Assembly (NCBI RefSeq): GCF_963576545.1
Contig: NC_083642.1
Coordinates: 1,792,005-1,856,004 of the forward strand
DNA: 64,000 nt
Direction: 5' to 3'
From: Limanda limanda
Taxonomy: Eukaryota > Chordata > Actinopteri > Pleuronectiformes > Pleuronectidae
The notes under the pieces are model-generated. The model did no database searches and had not been told where the DNA came from. It worked only from the letters and a program-made list of their open reading frames with translations. Positions 1-14,342 of this stretch are shown piece after piece. Both the position numbers and the translations under genes were made by a program. Positions within the stretch are counted from its first letter, which is position 1. Each line of letters opens with the position of its first letter.

Positions 1-199
1 TGACCTGACACACAAACACACACACACACACACAAACAAACACACACACATGGAACCATGTAAACAACAGTTTCCATTTTGGAGACCACATGAGTCTTAT
101 TGGTGCCACAAGCTTTTCCTTCCATCGGTCCAAACGCTCAAACTCTAAAAACAAAAAAATGAATTCTACTCTTGAAAAGTGAAGACGAAATGTTTTGCT

Positions 200-212
200 C
201 GCCCCCTGCTGG
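200..212 (-). promoter_or_regulatory. CTCF-like core motif
   Basis: Read on the minus strand the sequence is CCAGCAGGGGGCG, which matches the vertebrate CTCF core. The same flanking words (ctggctggctg...gtataggtca) recur around 33683, so the motif is carried in a dispersed repeat. Occupancy is not shown by sequence alone. Confidence 0.4.
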
Positions 213-778
213 CTGGCTGCAGTATAGGTCATGAGGTCAGGACACACACCCGCCAGAAACGGACCAAATTAACAAGTCCTAATACACGTTGGATAAATTA
301 TTCTCCAAAAAAGTCAGTTTAGGCGGCAACCATATACTTCATACTTCACTTTTGTACAAGTGTCGGCCATCTTTATCTAGCAGAACATCCTCCATGAAAA
401 AGACACTTTGCTCTTATATATTAATCTATTCTCCACATCTTAAATTTCATTAATTTAAGCCAATTAATGATTTTTTTATATTTCTACACAACTCTCTTTT
501 TTTTATATATATATGAAAAAAGGACGGATTTTATGGACCTCGGTTAAATTGTGCATCACTGCTGCTGAGACCCCCCCCCCCCCCCCCTCTTGAATAAGTG
601 ACAGTGTAAAGTCTGTGTGAGAGAAATAAACTCTGTATAATTATATGGTTTCTCTAGCAGGGTTGTTCCTCTCAGCTGCTTCATATTTACTTCTTCCAAC
701 CTTTTGCATTGGTAGGTGACCATGAATATTTACAATGTTTACAGACACGCCAGCGAACAAACAACAGATCCTGCATCT

Positions 779-807
779 CTCACACACACACACACACACA
801 CACACAA
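779..807. repeat. (CA)n microsatellite
   Basis: Uninterrupted CA dinucleotide tract in the 3' flank of sdf4. Confidence 0.85.
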
Positions 808-1146
808 CTCGCCCGGCTGAACTGACTCTCTCACCACTGCACCACGGAGAAGAAAATCTAATATCCCTCATATACACACATTTGACCCTAAAACACAAAT
901 TGATTTGGAGTTGCTGCCGTGCGGCTCACAGCAGGACGACCGTGTCCTCGCTGCTGATTGGCCGACAGCGCCGGGTGAAGAACTAACTGGAGTCAGCAGT
1001 GAAAGAGGCCGTGGAGGCTCGGCGTTAAACACACAATTGCACACTACAACATCCTATGGTGAGGTTGCCCCTGTCACTGGCCTGTCCCTGAAGCAGATGG
1101 AGGACGCCGCCCGGCCTCGCCGAGCAGGCGGAGGACGGACGGGTCC

Positions 1147-5638
<4,492 letters not shown>

Positions 5639-5644
5639 GATCGT

Positions 5645-6699
5645 CTGTGGAATTCAAAAAGAAATATGTTAAACAAACTCCAGGAAAAGACGGCAAACTC
5701 AGTAGAGGACAAAGACTAAGTGATGGAAAACTGACAGCCTGCATCTGTGTTCCTGTTCCAAATTTACATAAAAGGAAAACAACTAGACTCAATGCAACGG
5801 TTACACATCCAGGAAAACCAGGATGTACAAAGTTACAAAGGGTACACACAGAAAACAAACTGTGTATGTGTGTGTGATAAGATTGACTTTATTAGGACAT
5901 AAAAACAAATGGAATTCATTTTTAATCCTGTGAAAAAGGTTAAAGTTTTAAACAAAAAGGGTAAACAAAGTTAAAAACCTTTTTGTAAGGACTTCTACCT
6001 GCCAGGTGGAGTGTTTTTAATTATTTCCAAGGGAATAACTCATGGATTTTGATGAAGAAAATCCAGCATATAGAGGACTGATGGGAGTGTGTTAGATTTG
6101 GTGCAGCTTGATTGAAATAGACGGGACTCTTGGTCCTTTGCAAAGGTATGTGCTCTACCGAGTGTCTTTCTATTTGACTATTTAACCAACAAGTGCAATC
6201 CACCCTTCAACTATCACATTATTCAGATTTGGAAATATTCAGGCCAGGCAATTTTTCCCTATTTTGTAAAACCACCTTCTAGTTTCATGTTTAGTTTTGC
6301 TCATCAATCACAGAATCACTTTCCTGATATGACCTGGACACAAATATAAAGCAGACAGAAGGCCGCCTGAAAGATAACAATATAAAAGTGTTGACAATTT
6401 CAATTTTGTGATCAACTGATAAGAATAAAAGTCTAGAAACAATTATTAAAAAATAAAAAATCTTTTATTCCCTTCACAACAGTTTCATATGACAGGAATG
6501 TGTGAACTGCTTTCGGGTGGATTTCCCCTTTAAACACTAGTGCATTGAGACATAAACACTTATCCTCAGGGAGATTAAGAACATTCTAATTTTGAATTTG
6601 AAGGCAAGACAATAGGAAGTCATATATCATATTTCAGAGGGTTTTGCATGTTGCTCCACTTCAGCCCCTGGGAGTTTCTTCACCAGCTGGAGCATCTCA
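5645..6699. other. sdf4 5' UTR intron 3' part and stip1-like 3' UTR region
   Basis: On the minus strand the intron ends ...gaattccacag just before the coding exon of sdf4. The upstream noncoding exon was not found. Nearer 6463 the minus strand has AATAAA (plus-strand ttttatt), a candidate polyadenylation signal for the stip1-like frame about 235 nt past its stop. No poly(A) tract follows it. A dispersed repeat copy is at about 5990-6175. Confidence 0.45.
5990..6175 (+). repeat. Dispersed repeat related to the 390-bp satellite in olfml3
   Basis: The words attcatggattttgatgaa-like, ggcatata...gaggactgat, gagtgtgt and ttggtgcagcttgattgaa appear in the same order as in the satellite units at 57240-60350. 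The copy ends with cctttgcaaaggtatgtgctctaccgagtg, resembling a repeat abundant in percomorph genomes (from memory). It indicates that the satellite unit derives from a mobile or dispersed element. Confidence 0.6.
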
Positions 6700-7962
6700 T
6701 CAACGAATGGCTATCAGTCCAATATCAATGAGTTTCAGAATCTTCTGAGCGATGACTGGGTTCTTCAAGTGCTCGCTGAGCGCCTGGGGGTCCGTCTGGA
6801 TTTGCTCGAGGATCATGCGCATGGCCGGGTCGGACATGATCTGCTGCACCTCGGGGTCGGACATGGCCCTCTGCTTCACGTCCTCGGGGCTGTCGTCCCT
6901 GGAGGTCCGACGGACCAGGCAGCGCTGCAGGCCTTCGGTGGCTTCCTTTGAGGAAGGGTCCAGCTCCATGGCCTTCTGATAAGCATCCATAGCTTTGGAA
7001 TAATCTTTCATGGCTTCCAAAGCTCCTCCTTTACGGGTGTAGCCTTTTATGAAGGCGGGCTCGAGTCTGATGCAGTCTTCACAATCCTTGAGGGCCAGTG
7101 GAAACTCCAGCAGCTTTGAGAAGCAGGCGGCTCTGTTACTGAAGAGCTTGGCGTCATTCGGGTTCCTCTTGATGGCCTCAGAGTAATGTTTCATGGCTAA
7201 GGGACAGTCACCTTTCAGGAAGGCTTCGTTTCCCTTGTTCTTCTCCTCCAGGGCCAGATCTGGGTTGATGTAGGCGACCTTCTCCTGCTCCTTCGCGATC
7301 TTCTCTGCCTGCTTGCACTTCTTCAAGACCTCAGGAGTCCGATGCTCCGTCAGACTCTTGTTGAAATACTGAACCGCTTCTTTGTATTTTCCCTGCTTGA
7401 AGTAGGAGTTTCCGATCCGGGCCAGGGCCTTTGCGATTTGTCGGTAGTCTTCTCGGTTCTCCCGGCCGACATCGATGGCCTTCTCACACAGCTCTCGGCA
7501 CTTCTCAAAATCCTTCTTCTCAAAGTAGACGGCTGCTTGATTCGAGATGTACATCATGTTGAACGGGTCGTGTTTGATTGCTTTCTCATAGTGTTTCAGC
7601 GCCACTTCAAAGTCCTTATTCTTATACGCAGCATTCCCAAGTTCCTTTTCCGTCAAGGCCTTTCTCTTGTTTCCTTGAAGGTCTTCCTCTTTGGGTTCGG
7701 GCGGAGGAGGAGGTGGGGTGGCCTCATCTTCTTCCTCCATCTCAGCGAGGTTGAGTCCCAGCAGCACGGACAGCGTGGTCATCACTCTGGGATCCTGCAG
7801 CTTGGACCCGAGCTCCGACGGCTTGTTCCTGAGCAGCTCCAGCAGTTCTCTGTAGCTCGGGTCGGAGAACAGCTCCCGCGTGCGAGCATCGTTCTCCAGC
7901 TTCTGGAACAAGTCGGGCCCGGAGAACGGGCTCATCGGGGGGGTCTCTGCCGGGGACGACAT
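6700..7962 (-). CDS. stip1: Intronless, TPR1-lacking stip1 (Hop)-like protein, probable retrocopy
   Basis: An uninterrupted 420-codon frame, extendable in frame to an ATG at 8046 (448 codons), matches the Hsp70/Hsp90-organising protein from DP1 to the last residue. In the 448 numbering: DP1 about 38-100, acidic/polyproline linker 101-126, TPR2A 127-245, TPR2B 263-372, DP2 388-448, ending GLIAIR. The clamp residues that bind EEVD tails are kept: K134, N138, N169, K206, R210 in TPR2A and K269, N273, N304, K334, R338 in TPR2B. Normal stip1 is about 543 residues, has TPR1 (Hsp70 EEVD binding) and many introns; here TPR1 and all introns are missing, pointing to a 5'-truncated retrocopy. Residues 1-28 of the longer frame come from repeat-related DNA, so I choose the ATG at 7962, although its context is weak. 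No poly(A) remnant was recognised. Expression is unknown. Confidence 0.85.
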   Translation of the reverse strand: MSSPAETPPMSPFSGPDLFQKLENDARTRELFSDPSYRELLELLRNKPSELGSKLQDPRVMTTLSVLLGLNLAEMEEEDEATPPPPPPEPKEEDLQGNKRKALTEKELGNAAYKNKDFEVALKHYEKAIKHDPFNMMYISNQAAVYFEKKDFEKCRELCEKAIDVGRENREDYRQIAKALARIGNSYFKQGKYKEAVQYFNKSLTEHRTPEVLKKCKQAEKIAKEQEKVAYINPDLALEEKNKGNEAFLKGDCPLAMKHYSEAIKRNPNDAKLFSNRAACFSKLLEFPLALKDCEDCIRLEPAFIKGYTRKGGALEAMKDYSKAMDAYQKAMELDPSSKEATEGLQRCLVRRTSRDDSPEDVKQRAMSDPEVQQIMSDPAMRMILEQIQTDPQALSEHLKNPVIAQKILKLIDIGLIAIR

Positions 7963-8015
7963 CTGATCGTCCAGGGGCAGCGTGCGATAGAGCGATGGAG
8001 TTATGTTTAAGGTGT

Positions 8016-8240
8016 AGCTAATAAGAGAAAGGCAGCTAGGAGTCATGTAAACTGTTATAAACAGACATATTTAGAATAAATAGATCAAAGGACACATTGT
8101 TATACAAGTAAACATTCAAATACTCAACTGGTAATTGGTGGAAATACAAAAGAAAAGTAAATTTTCACCACTTTCTAACTTTCTGCAAATTTTGGTAACA
8201 AGTTGAGCCTGTTAAAGCCCTCAAAAAGCCAATTCATTTG

Positions 8241-8277
<37 letters not shown>

Positions 8278-10230
8278 CCTTACAATTTCAATAGGGTCTC
8301 ACCTGACCTTTGAAGTCAGTGCTCGGGCCCTAATGATAGTTAAATGTTTGAAATAGTTTGCTATTATACTGCATTACATTGCATATTGCAATCTGACACT
8401 GGTCACTGTTTTGCATTTAGCATTTCACTTTTTACTTCACTTTTTATATCTTTTATATATTTTTATTCAGAAATGTTTATGTCAAAATAAATGTTACTTT
8501 GTATAAATATTGGTAAAAAGTGAGTAAATAAGAAGTAAACAGTGAGTAAATATATACTGGTTTCCTATTTTGTATTGCTCTCCTATGTATGTTGTATTTA
8601 TTGCGTTTTTATGTTTCTATGTTCTGATTCTGATAAATGTTATTGATTTGAATTTGACAGGATTTTAAGTGAGATTCATTTAGATGGCAACACTTTTTAT
8701 TGAACTACTAACCATTTACTTTAATAACTTATGAATGTGTCGTCATCATTAAACCCTGGGGGTCATGACGACGCTTCATTCATATAAATACATCACCTGG
8801 ATCATGATAGTTAAGCTAAGTAGCTAAATAGGCTAACGAGAAGCTAGGAGTCATGTTAACTGTTATAAACAGACATATTTAGAATAAATAGATCAAAGGA
8901 CACATTGTTATAAAAGTAAACATTCAAATATTCAACTGGTAATTGGTGGAAATACAAAAGAAAATGATAGTTAAATGTTTGAAATAGTTTGCTATTATAC
9001 TGTATTACATTGCATATTGCAATCTGACACTGTTCACTGTTTTGCATTTAGCATTTCACTTTTTACTTCACTTTTTATATCTTTTATATATTTTTATTCA
9101 GAAATGTTTATGTCAAAATAAATGTTACTTTGTATAAATATTGGTTAAAAAGTGAGTAAATAAGAAGTAAACAGTGAGTAAATATATATACTGGTTTCCT
9201 ATTTTTTTATTGCTCTCCTATGTATGTTGTATTTATTGCGTTTTTATGTTTCTATGTTCATTGTTTGCACCAATAACCAGAGCAAATTCCTAAAACAATA
9301 AATACAATACTTCTGATTCTGATAAATGTTATTGATTTGAATTTGACAGGATTTTAAGTGAGATTAAATTAGCTGACAACACTTTTTATTGAACTACTAA
9401 CCATTTACTTTAATAACTTATGAATGTGTCGTCATCATAAAACCATGGGGGTTATGACGACGCTTCATTCATATAAATCCATCACCTGGGTTATGATAGT
9501 TAAGCTAAGTAGCTAAATAGGCTAACGAGAAGCTAGGAGTCATGTTAACTGTTATAAACAGACATATTTAGAATAAATAGATCAAAGGACACATTGTTAT
9601 AAAAGTAAACATTCAAATATTCAACTGTAATTGGTGGAAATACAAAAGAAAATGATAGTTAAATGTTTGAAATAGTTTGCTATTATACTGCATTACATTG
9701 CATATTGCAATCTGACACTGTTCACTGTTTTGCATTTCACTTTCTACTTCACTTTTTATATCTTTTATCTTTTATATATTTTTATTCAGAAATGTTTATG
9801 TCAAAATAAATGTTACTTTGTATAAATATTGGTAAAAAGTGAGTAAATAAGAAGTAAACAGTGAGTAAATATATATACTGGTTTCCTATTTTTTTATTGC
9901 TCTGCTATGTATGTTGTATTTATTGCGTTTTTATGTTTCTATGTTCATTGTTTGCACCATTAACCAGCAAATTCCTTGTATGTGTAAACGTACTTGGCAA
10001 TAAAATACTTCTGATTCTGATAAATGTTATTGATTTGAATTTGACAGGATTTTAAGTGAGATTCATTTAGCTGACAACACTTTTTATTAAACTATAAACC
10101 ATTTACTTTAATAACTTATGAATGTGTCGTCATCATTAAACCCTGGGGGTCATGACGACGCTTCATTGATATAAATACATCACCTGGATCATGATAGTTA
10201 AGCTCAGTAGCTAAATAGGCTAACGAGAAG
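8016..10230. repeat. ~690-bp tandem repeat, three copies, each holding a LINE-like 3' tail
   Basis: The landmark agctaggagtcatg occurs at 8034, 8842 and 9531; the last two are 689 bp apart, and the first interval is longer because that copy carries an extra dispersed repeat (8160-8335) and has lost other sequence. Each unit contains a ttgcatttagcatttcac...ttattgcgtttttatg...ttctgattctgat tail and then a non-LINE stretch ending gatagttaagctaagtagct. The array starts against the 5' end of the stip1-like frame. Open frames inside it are not coding. Confidence 0.85.
8160..8335 (+). mobile_element. Dispersed repeat with internal (ATA)n, truncated copy
   Basis: Nearly identical to 17505-17676: caccactttctaactttctg, then caaaaagccaattcatttgc, an ATA run, tccttacaatttcaataggg and a final ctcgggccctaat. 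It is absent from the second and third tandem units, so it inserted into the first unit or its ancestor. It resembles a very abundant percomorph repeat (from memory); class unknown. Confidence 0.7.
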
Positions 10231-10277
10231 CTAACGAAATATATTAAAAGTTGTGACGTGAAATAATAAAAAATAAG

Positions 10278-10510
10278 AACACGGACCTGCGGTGGTGAGG
10301 TACCGGGGGAATCGAACCTGGAACACGGACCTGCGGTGGTGAGGTACCGGGGGAATCGAACCTGGAACACGGACCTGCGGTGGTGAGGTACCGGGGGAAT
10401 CGAACCTGGAACACGGACCTGCGGTGGTGAGGTACCGGGGGAATCGAACCTGGAACACGGACCTGCGGTGGTGAGGTACCGGGGGAATCGAACCTGGAAC
10501 ACGGACCTGT
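10278..10510. repeat. 44-bp GC-rich minisatellite, five full units
   Basis: Units start at 10278, 10322, 10366, 10410 and 10454, with a partial sixth from 10498. They are virtually identical, so the array is young or homogenised. On the minus strand each unit contains GGTTCGATTCC, a perfect match to the Pol III B-box consensus. The repeat opens two frames on the minus strand of no likely coding value. Confidence 0.9.
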
Positions 10511-10700
10511 GGTAGTCCGGGCTGTAGTGAGTGACGTGTTTCTTCCGGGTCGAGGAGGCGTCGCAGCGAGTGTCGCGTTAATCCAGGAAGAAGTGTCCTT
10601 TGTTGATGACGTAGGTGGTGACGTTCAAAGCCGTTCAAAGCCGTTCAAAGCGAGCCGGCCGTACCACGTGACTGAGTCGGGAAATTCGAAATATAAAGGG
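10500..10700 (-). promoter_or_regulatory. CpG-rich block, candidate promoter (possibly of sdf4 exon 1)
   Basis: About 20 CpG dinucleotides fall in roughly 180 bp, in a setting that is otherwise AT-rich and CpG-poor. It holds three TTCAAAG words at 10624, 10634 and 10644 (10-bp spacing; CTTTGAA on the minus strand), a TGACGTA word near 10617 and a CACGTG E-box near 10664. It lies upstream of both minus-strand genes, and sdf4 needs an upstream noncoding exon. No convincing splice donor was found, so the link is inference. Confidence 0.4.
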
Positions 10701-10719
10701 CTCTGTGGGAAAGTTTAAA

Positions 10720-12480
10720 TTTTTAAATAAAAATTAATAAAATGTCCATATTTTACATTTTACATGTTTTTACATCACAACCCTCTGCCCCAGTTTGTTT
10801 CCACTTTTCTTTTTGACCCCCACCATTGTATCATAAAGACAGACGCCATATTAATGAGTTCATAATTAATGTTTTGGCATAAACATCATTCATTCATTTA
10901 TTCAATTCAAAGCTACATGGTGTCATAATAATCACTCTGCCTGATTTACATTTATTGTCCACTTGTTAAAATGAAGCCCTATTTGCACTTTTGCACACAC
11001 TTTCACTATTGTTTTTCTTTAGGTGTATATATATATATATATAGATATGTATATTTTATTTCCATTTTAGATTTTTATATTCTATTTTATCTTATTTTAT
11101 CTATATTTTTTTTGTATGGATGTAATATTCTGAGCATTGCTATAAGAGAGCATGTGACCCAAGCATTTCATTACAAGCGACTGCTTACTGTAATTTATAT
11201 CTGTTGAGGAGACAGAGACACTTTTTAATTATACTTTCCAATGTCCACCTCAACCTTTAATAATTTTATGATTGAGTTAAATTTGAACATGGAGACATTA
11301 ACTCCCTTGTCAAAAAAAAAGTGAGTTCACACTGATTTTTAAATTAAAAACAAGTGCTCTGATGACTAATATGCAGCTAATTTGTATATATATTAGTTTA
11401 TAATATTCATACAGTCATGTTTAAATGGTTAAATTATAAGTAAAGCCAACATGTAAATAGCTATAATGATCAATGAACACAAAATAAATTATTAAATAAA
11501 CTAATGTTAATGAATAAATCGTTGATATAGATATGTGGTATGTAGGTAGGTTTGGATAAACAGAAGAAAAAGAGAGCTAGGAGAAATGTAAAAGTAACAG
11601 ATAAATGTTTAAAATAAATAGATAGGAGTAATTGATAAATAGTTGAAAAACATAGCATTATAAAAAAAATAGATACATATTTTATATAGCAACTGACTAA
11701 TGGATAGATGTGGCGAAAGAAGTGGTACAAACTTGCACAAAACACACAAAATATATTCTTTAGAAGCACTGTCTTATTTCAAACACAAGAAAATGTCATT
11801 TTTATTTTATTTTGAAGGCCAATCACTCTTTTTTGATACATCTGTGTCCCTGTTTGTCAGCAGATACAGGAACTGCCACTGGGAAGGTGCTGGTGAGTTG
11901 TTTGTACTTCGAGCTGCTGCCTCTGGGTGGCGCTATGTTAAAATGTAAAACAGCTCAAGCAAGTGGCAGTCTGAAAATCTAAGTAGTGGAGTAATGGAGA
12001 AGATATCAGGTATTGGCACTCATGAGTTAACATGTCATTTATCCCAATAAGACTTATTTTAATTAATTAGATGAAAACAACTATTTGTTTTAACTAGCAG
12101 GTTATTTACTGAAACCTGCAGTTTGAGCTACAGGAAATGAAGTTCCTTCAACTCTTTTCCTTCAGAGCATTCAGAGAAGACATGTCCCTGAGCAGCAACA
12201 CAGGACAAAACCAACAGGTATGTTCTGTATATACAATATATAACACAGTGGGAGAATCATTGGCAAGGTACCACGTCGTAGATACAGGATAATACCTCAA
12301 TGTTTCAAAATAAAGTGCAGGAATTTGTTTCTACGTCTTGCTTGGATGTAAACACGGGGCTTTAGAGTAGAGTAGGCTAATATTGAGCCAACGTGACGAG
12401 ACAGATACACAACTCTACACAACGACACACACAGACACACAAGGTCAACGTGTCTGCCAGAGAAGCTCCTCAGCTCCAGC
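10720..12480. other. AT-rich intergenic region between the minus-strand genes and c1qtnf12
   Basis: No gene is seen. The region is AT-rich, with a short TA run near 11027-11042. The long minus-strand open frame at 11470-11769 is composed mainly of F, L, I and Y and reflects base composition. The word ctgcctctgggtggcgct near 11920 resembles a weak CTCF-like site. Confidence 0.5.
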
Positions 12481-12529
12481 ATTTCATCTATGAGATAAAG
12501 CAGAGCTGAATAAGCTTGTATGGGTGCCA

Positions 12530-12640
12530 ACAGAGAGAGAGAGAGAGAGGGAGAGGGAGGGAAGGGAGAGAGAGAGAGAGGGAAGGGAGTGAAGGAGAGG
12601 GAGTGGAAGAGGGAGAGGGGGAGAAAGGGTGATGATAAAA
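12530..12640. repeat. Purine-rich (GA/GGGA)n tract
   Basis: A strand-biased run of GAGA and GGGAGAG words with almost no pyrimidines on the plus strand, upstream of c1qtnf12. It produces long proline/serine/leucine-rich frames on the opposite strand that are not credible genes. Confidence 0.8.
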
Positions 12641-12754
12641 CTCCTCTGTGAGCCCTCCTGCAGCCTCAGAGCACAGGAGCAACCCAGACCAGAGGCGTCC
12701 CCACAGCAGCTGCCTGCACTCGGCCTCGGACTCTGATGATTTGTGGGAACAACC

Positions 12755-12890
12755 AGTAGCTGAGGAGGCCAGAGGAGGAAGAGGAGCCGAGGAGGAAGGA
12801 GCCGAGGAGGAAGGAGAAGAGGAGGAAGGAGCTGAGGAGGAAGGAGCCGAGGAGGAAGGAGCCGAGGAGCAGAGGAGCAGAGGAGCACAC
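12755..12890. repeat. GAGGAGGAAGGA minisatellite
   Basis: Imperfect 12- to 15-bp units of ggagccgaggaggaa, all purine-rich, about 0.8 kb upstream of the c1qtnf12 start codon. It may lie in the promoter or 5' UTR. Frames read as E/G-rich on the plus strand and L/P-rich on the minus strand and are composition artefacts. Confidence 0.8.
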
Positions 12891-12899
12891 CTGTAGAGT

Positions 12900-13659
12900 T
12901 CTGTTGTTTGCTGTGAAGCCTCTTTAAGGAAGAAGAGAAGAAGCCTGGCCTGAGATCTACCCTGGACCTCATCCCACCTCCTCTTGGGCTTGCTTCATCC
13001 CTGCTGGGTTGAGGCGGCGGGGGGGGGGGATTCTGGTTCTCAGACTGACAGACTCCCATCGTTTCTGGCTCTCGCAGCTTCTCCAGCGACCCGGCCGCCC
13101 GGCTGCAGACCGGACCCAGCCTTCCATCCTCTCAGAACCCTGCAGCCCACCCTCAGCTTGGGACGCCCCCCCTCCTCTCTGCCTCTTCTTTTGCCCCCTG
13201 TGCCCCCCCCCTACCCCCCCCCCCCCCCTCCTCTGCACCTCACCCCCCAACAGAGCAGAAAGCGTGAAAAATCTCACTAATGGGTTTATTTGCTGTCAGA
13301 TCTGCGGCGATCTGTCACTCCCTTGGCCCATTCCTCTTGACACATTTCATAGTTGAGTAAGCCTCCTGGCTGTGTGTCTGCAGTGAGCAGTGCCCCTGCG
13401 ACGGCGTGCTGGCTGAGCGCTCATCAAGAGGCCAGCAAACGGCGGCGGCAGCAGTCGGTCTTGACAGTCTCTTGGACGGGGAGTCCCTGCAGCTGCATTC
13501 CTCCGGCCTCCCTCTCCCTCTCCCTCTCCCTCTCCCTCTCTCCCTGGTGGGACTCTCAGTGTTTGTGTTTGAGCCTCCCGAGGCGTCCTCCAGCTCCTGT
13601 GCACTCACACGGCCGCTCCGTCACACATCTCAGGGCGCGGATTCGAACGGAGTGTGAAG
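12900..13659 (+). promoter_or_regulatory. Probable promoter / 5' UTR region of c1qtnf12
   Basis: GC- and CpG-richer than the flanks, leading directly to the start codon at 13660. It contains pyrimidine-rich runs (C runs around 13200-13230, CTCCCT repeats at 13508-13545). No TATA box or transcription start could be fixed. Some of this is presumably transcribed leader. Confidence 0.4.
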
Positions 13660-14270
13660 ATGTGGTGTGGGGCCGGGCCTCTGGCGGTGCTGGCTGCGGT
13701 GGTCTGGACTCAGTGCGTCCTCCTGGATGGGGTGGAGGCCAAGAAGGAGAGGAAGAGGCCAAAGGAGCCCACGCCACAACACACAGAGGCGTTCAACGCA
13801 ACGCTCTCCAACAGCGAGGAGGTCGGCGGGAGCATCAAGGTACCGACACCAAAACGCTTCTGAGTGTTTGATGTTCTAAACGTACACATGTGTTTGTAAT
13901 CCATGAGCTGCTTCATGGTTGGTATCAGATAGAGAAGTTTGAAGGGTATGGAGGATGTGTGCAGATGTCTCACGTTGAAGCGTGGCCGTGGTGAGAGCCC
14001 GGCACAGGGCAGGTGTGGCCCCCCCCCCCCCCCCTGGGTCAGGCCTCCGACACCGAGATGGACGGGAAATGTGTGAAAGGCTAAATGGATGACTTCCGGA
14101 AGTATGTCAGGAATGTGGACATCTAAGGGCTGATCAATGCATCAATTAGCGAGCGCAGCGGGGGTCCGACAAGCAAAGGGTTCCAGCTCGTGAGAACAGA
14201 TCGAGATGTAGGAGGGCTTCGTGTTTCAGGGAGAGAGTTGAGATAAGATAGGATAAGATAAGATAAGATA

Positions 14271-14302
<32 letters not shown>

Positions 14303-14311
14303 ATAAGATAG

Positions 14312-14342
<31 letters not shown>

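Larger units (their letters stand above)
1..1146. other. sdf4 3' flank / probable 3' UTR, low complexity
   Basis: This stretch lies downstream of the sdf4 stop codon on the minus strand and probably contains its 3' UTR. No canonical AATAAA on the minus strand was found, so the cleavage site is not placed. It holds CA-rich repeats (about 8-50 and 779-807), a C run (about 570-587), an AT-rich stretch (470-515), and a CTCF-like core at 200-212. No additional gene is seen; open frames across the CA repeat are low-complexity artefacts. Confidence 0.5.

Noticed and set aside
7342..8010. 222-codon plus-strand frame
   Set aside because: Antisense shadow of the stip1-like coding sequence.
10278..10510. 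tRNA cluster
   Set aside because: The B-box core is present, but no acceptor, D or anticodon stems can be drawn and the T-stem does not pair.
10116..10638. Minus-strand frames of 128 and 135 codons with repeated SRFDSPGTSPPQVR-like text
   Set aside because: They are translations of the 44-bp minisatellite; the unit is not a multiple of three, so different frames show the same pattern.
12484..13377. Several proline-, serine-, leucine- or glutamate-rich frames
   Set aside because: Caused by purine-rich repeats and C runs in the c1qtnf12 upstream region.
13654..13659. GTG codon two codons upstream as start of c1qtnf12
   Set aside because: The ATG at 13660 has a good context and begins the signal peptide; non-ATG initiation is not needed.
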